Of a DNA stretch of 64,000 bases, positions 62,812 through 64,000 are shown in pieces (positions within the stretch are counted from its first letter, which is position 1; each line of letters opens with the position of its first letter). The DNA comes from Styela clava (lineage: Eukaryota; Chordata; Ascidiacea; Stolidobranchia; Styelidae): contig NC_135258.1 of the NCBI RefSeq assembly GCF_964204865.1, forward strand, positions 11,399,001 through 11,463,000, in the 5' to 3' direction. The position numbers and the translations under genes were made by a program. Under the pieces are notes generated by a model. That model worked only from the letters and a program-made list of their open reading frames with translations, searched no databases and was not told where the DNA came from.

Positions 62812-64000
62812 GACAACTATAGCAGACGAGGAGATATCAGAAGTCTGTCGACATATCAGTGACAGTGTGATTCCAAGAAATATAATGCAATTGAAAATAG
62901 AAAATTGCAATAGAAAAACAACCTATGGAGGCATGCAAAGACATTTGACCCTCCGGTAGAGTTGTGTATGGCCCCCACATCCTGCAGGGCTTGAGGAAAA
63001 TAACTAAAAATTCCAAAGCGTAAGATTGCATAAGCGGTCTTATTTGTAAAAAGGCACAAAACACGCCAGACATACTTAAAACAGCTTTGGAAATGAGGAT
63101 TACGGGTACCTCACTGCACCTGTGTTATATTTGGTTCATCAACTTTTGGTAGTACTATAGAAGAAATTCCGGAAGGGGTATAATCATCATTCATGATAAA
63201 ATACTATCATATATTTTTTGAACAACTTCAATCTAGACTAGGGATCTCAAACTCGCGGCCCCGGAGAACTTCCAGTGCGGCCCTCGAACGCTTAACAATA
63301 ATTGTAATAGTATTTTGGAAGTTTTTTTTTTATCTAAATGTAATAGATTTTTCAAACCTTCTAAAGTGAAATTGATTATTCACACAGAAAACAATTTACT
63401 GAAAGTAGTTTTGGAATATTAATTTTTTTTTGTCCACATTTTAACCCAATTAAGAATACACATCAAGCTAGCAAAAGAATACTTGAATAAAACACTTGAG
63501 TAATTAAATTAAACGCAAAGTACATGAAGAAGGTGGCATTTTCGAAGAAAATGGGAGTTGTAACATTTCTGCTCTTCACAAAATTCTGAAACACATTGTT
63601 TAATTTGTCATATTTCCATCAATACAATCAAAAAACACAATAAGCTCAGCAGTCAATATGACAAATTCGAAGACCAACTTCGAACAGAAAATTTCCATGT
63701 GTTTGTATATTAATATAATTATACAACGACTTAGTTACTAAAAATCAATATCAATAATAATTCAAGCAATCCTATGCCACGCAATGTAGTGCGAAATGTC
63801 TTGTCGAAAAAATCTGTCATTACTGGAATTAATTAAACATTCGTAAAGATCCAGATAAACCCATGATCATGTGGCCTCGTTAGTTAGAGTTGGTACTATA
63901 AAATCATTTCAGACTGGCCTTAGTATGCTGGTGACACAAAAAAGATGCCAAACGCCAGGACAAATGTAATTATTAAAACATTGAGTTTATACTGTAGTAT
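62812..64000. other. Third exon of the divergent transcript and flank, otherwise empty
   Basis: Exon 3 starts at 62812. AATAAA at about 63486-63491 is a possible end. A hAT-like terminus (CTAGGGATCTCAAACTCGCG, about 63238) with GCGGCCC motifs lies inside, and its partner end is not in the window. No other gene is visible. Confidence 0.35.

Overview
The window reads as a eukaryotic, AT-rich animal genome. It contains spliced genes with GT-AG introns, poly(A) signals, many short non-autonomous DNA transposons and long gene-poor stretches. There is no operon, CRISPR array or prokaryotic signal. Gene content (an EGR zinc-finger factor, a divergent Wnt7, an IRBIT/AHCYL gene with almost the vertebrate protein length) fits an invertebrate deuterostome. 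A tunicate is my best guess, from divergence and compactness only, and not proven.

Layout. (1) 1-935 (+): three last coding exons of an SH3-domain protein, possibly RIM-binding-protein-like, with poly(A) signals to about 1152. (2) 4087-8649 (+): an EGR-family immediate-early transcription factor in three coding exons (4718-5726, 6074-7603, 7792-8213), preceded by two perfect SRF CArG boxes and an NF-kB-type site. (3) About 8.7-24 kb: gene-poor, with MITEs, a large inverted repeat and degenerate tandem repeats. (4) 24508-32757 (-): a complete Wnt7-type gene in five coding exons, including a short signal-peptide exon found from splice phase. (5) About 32.8-40.1 kb: intergenic, with a perfect 745-bp tandem duplication and an intact hAT MITE. 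(6) 40156-60867 (-): a complete AHCYL1/2 (IRBIT) gene with 15 coding exons, a 7-nt last coding exon and three alternative first coding exons. Its introns carry MITEs and tandem duplications. (7) 62035-62722 and beyond (+): a divergently transcribed spliced RNA of unknown function with only a 36-codon frame.

The genes are independent developmental and signalling loci, not a pathway cluster. EGR carries growth-factor-response regulatory sites, Wnt7 is a secreted ligand, and AHCYL/IRBIT is a phosphorylation-regulated adaptor of IP3 receptors and ion transporters. The most unusual observations are the three IRBIT N-termini with repeated phospho/PP1-docking modules, the conserved serum-response promoter of EGR, a MITE beside the Wnt7 exon-1 splice donor, and MITE families with clean 8- or 9-bp target duplications.
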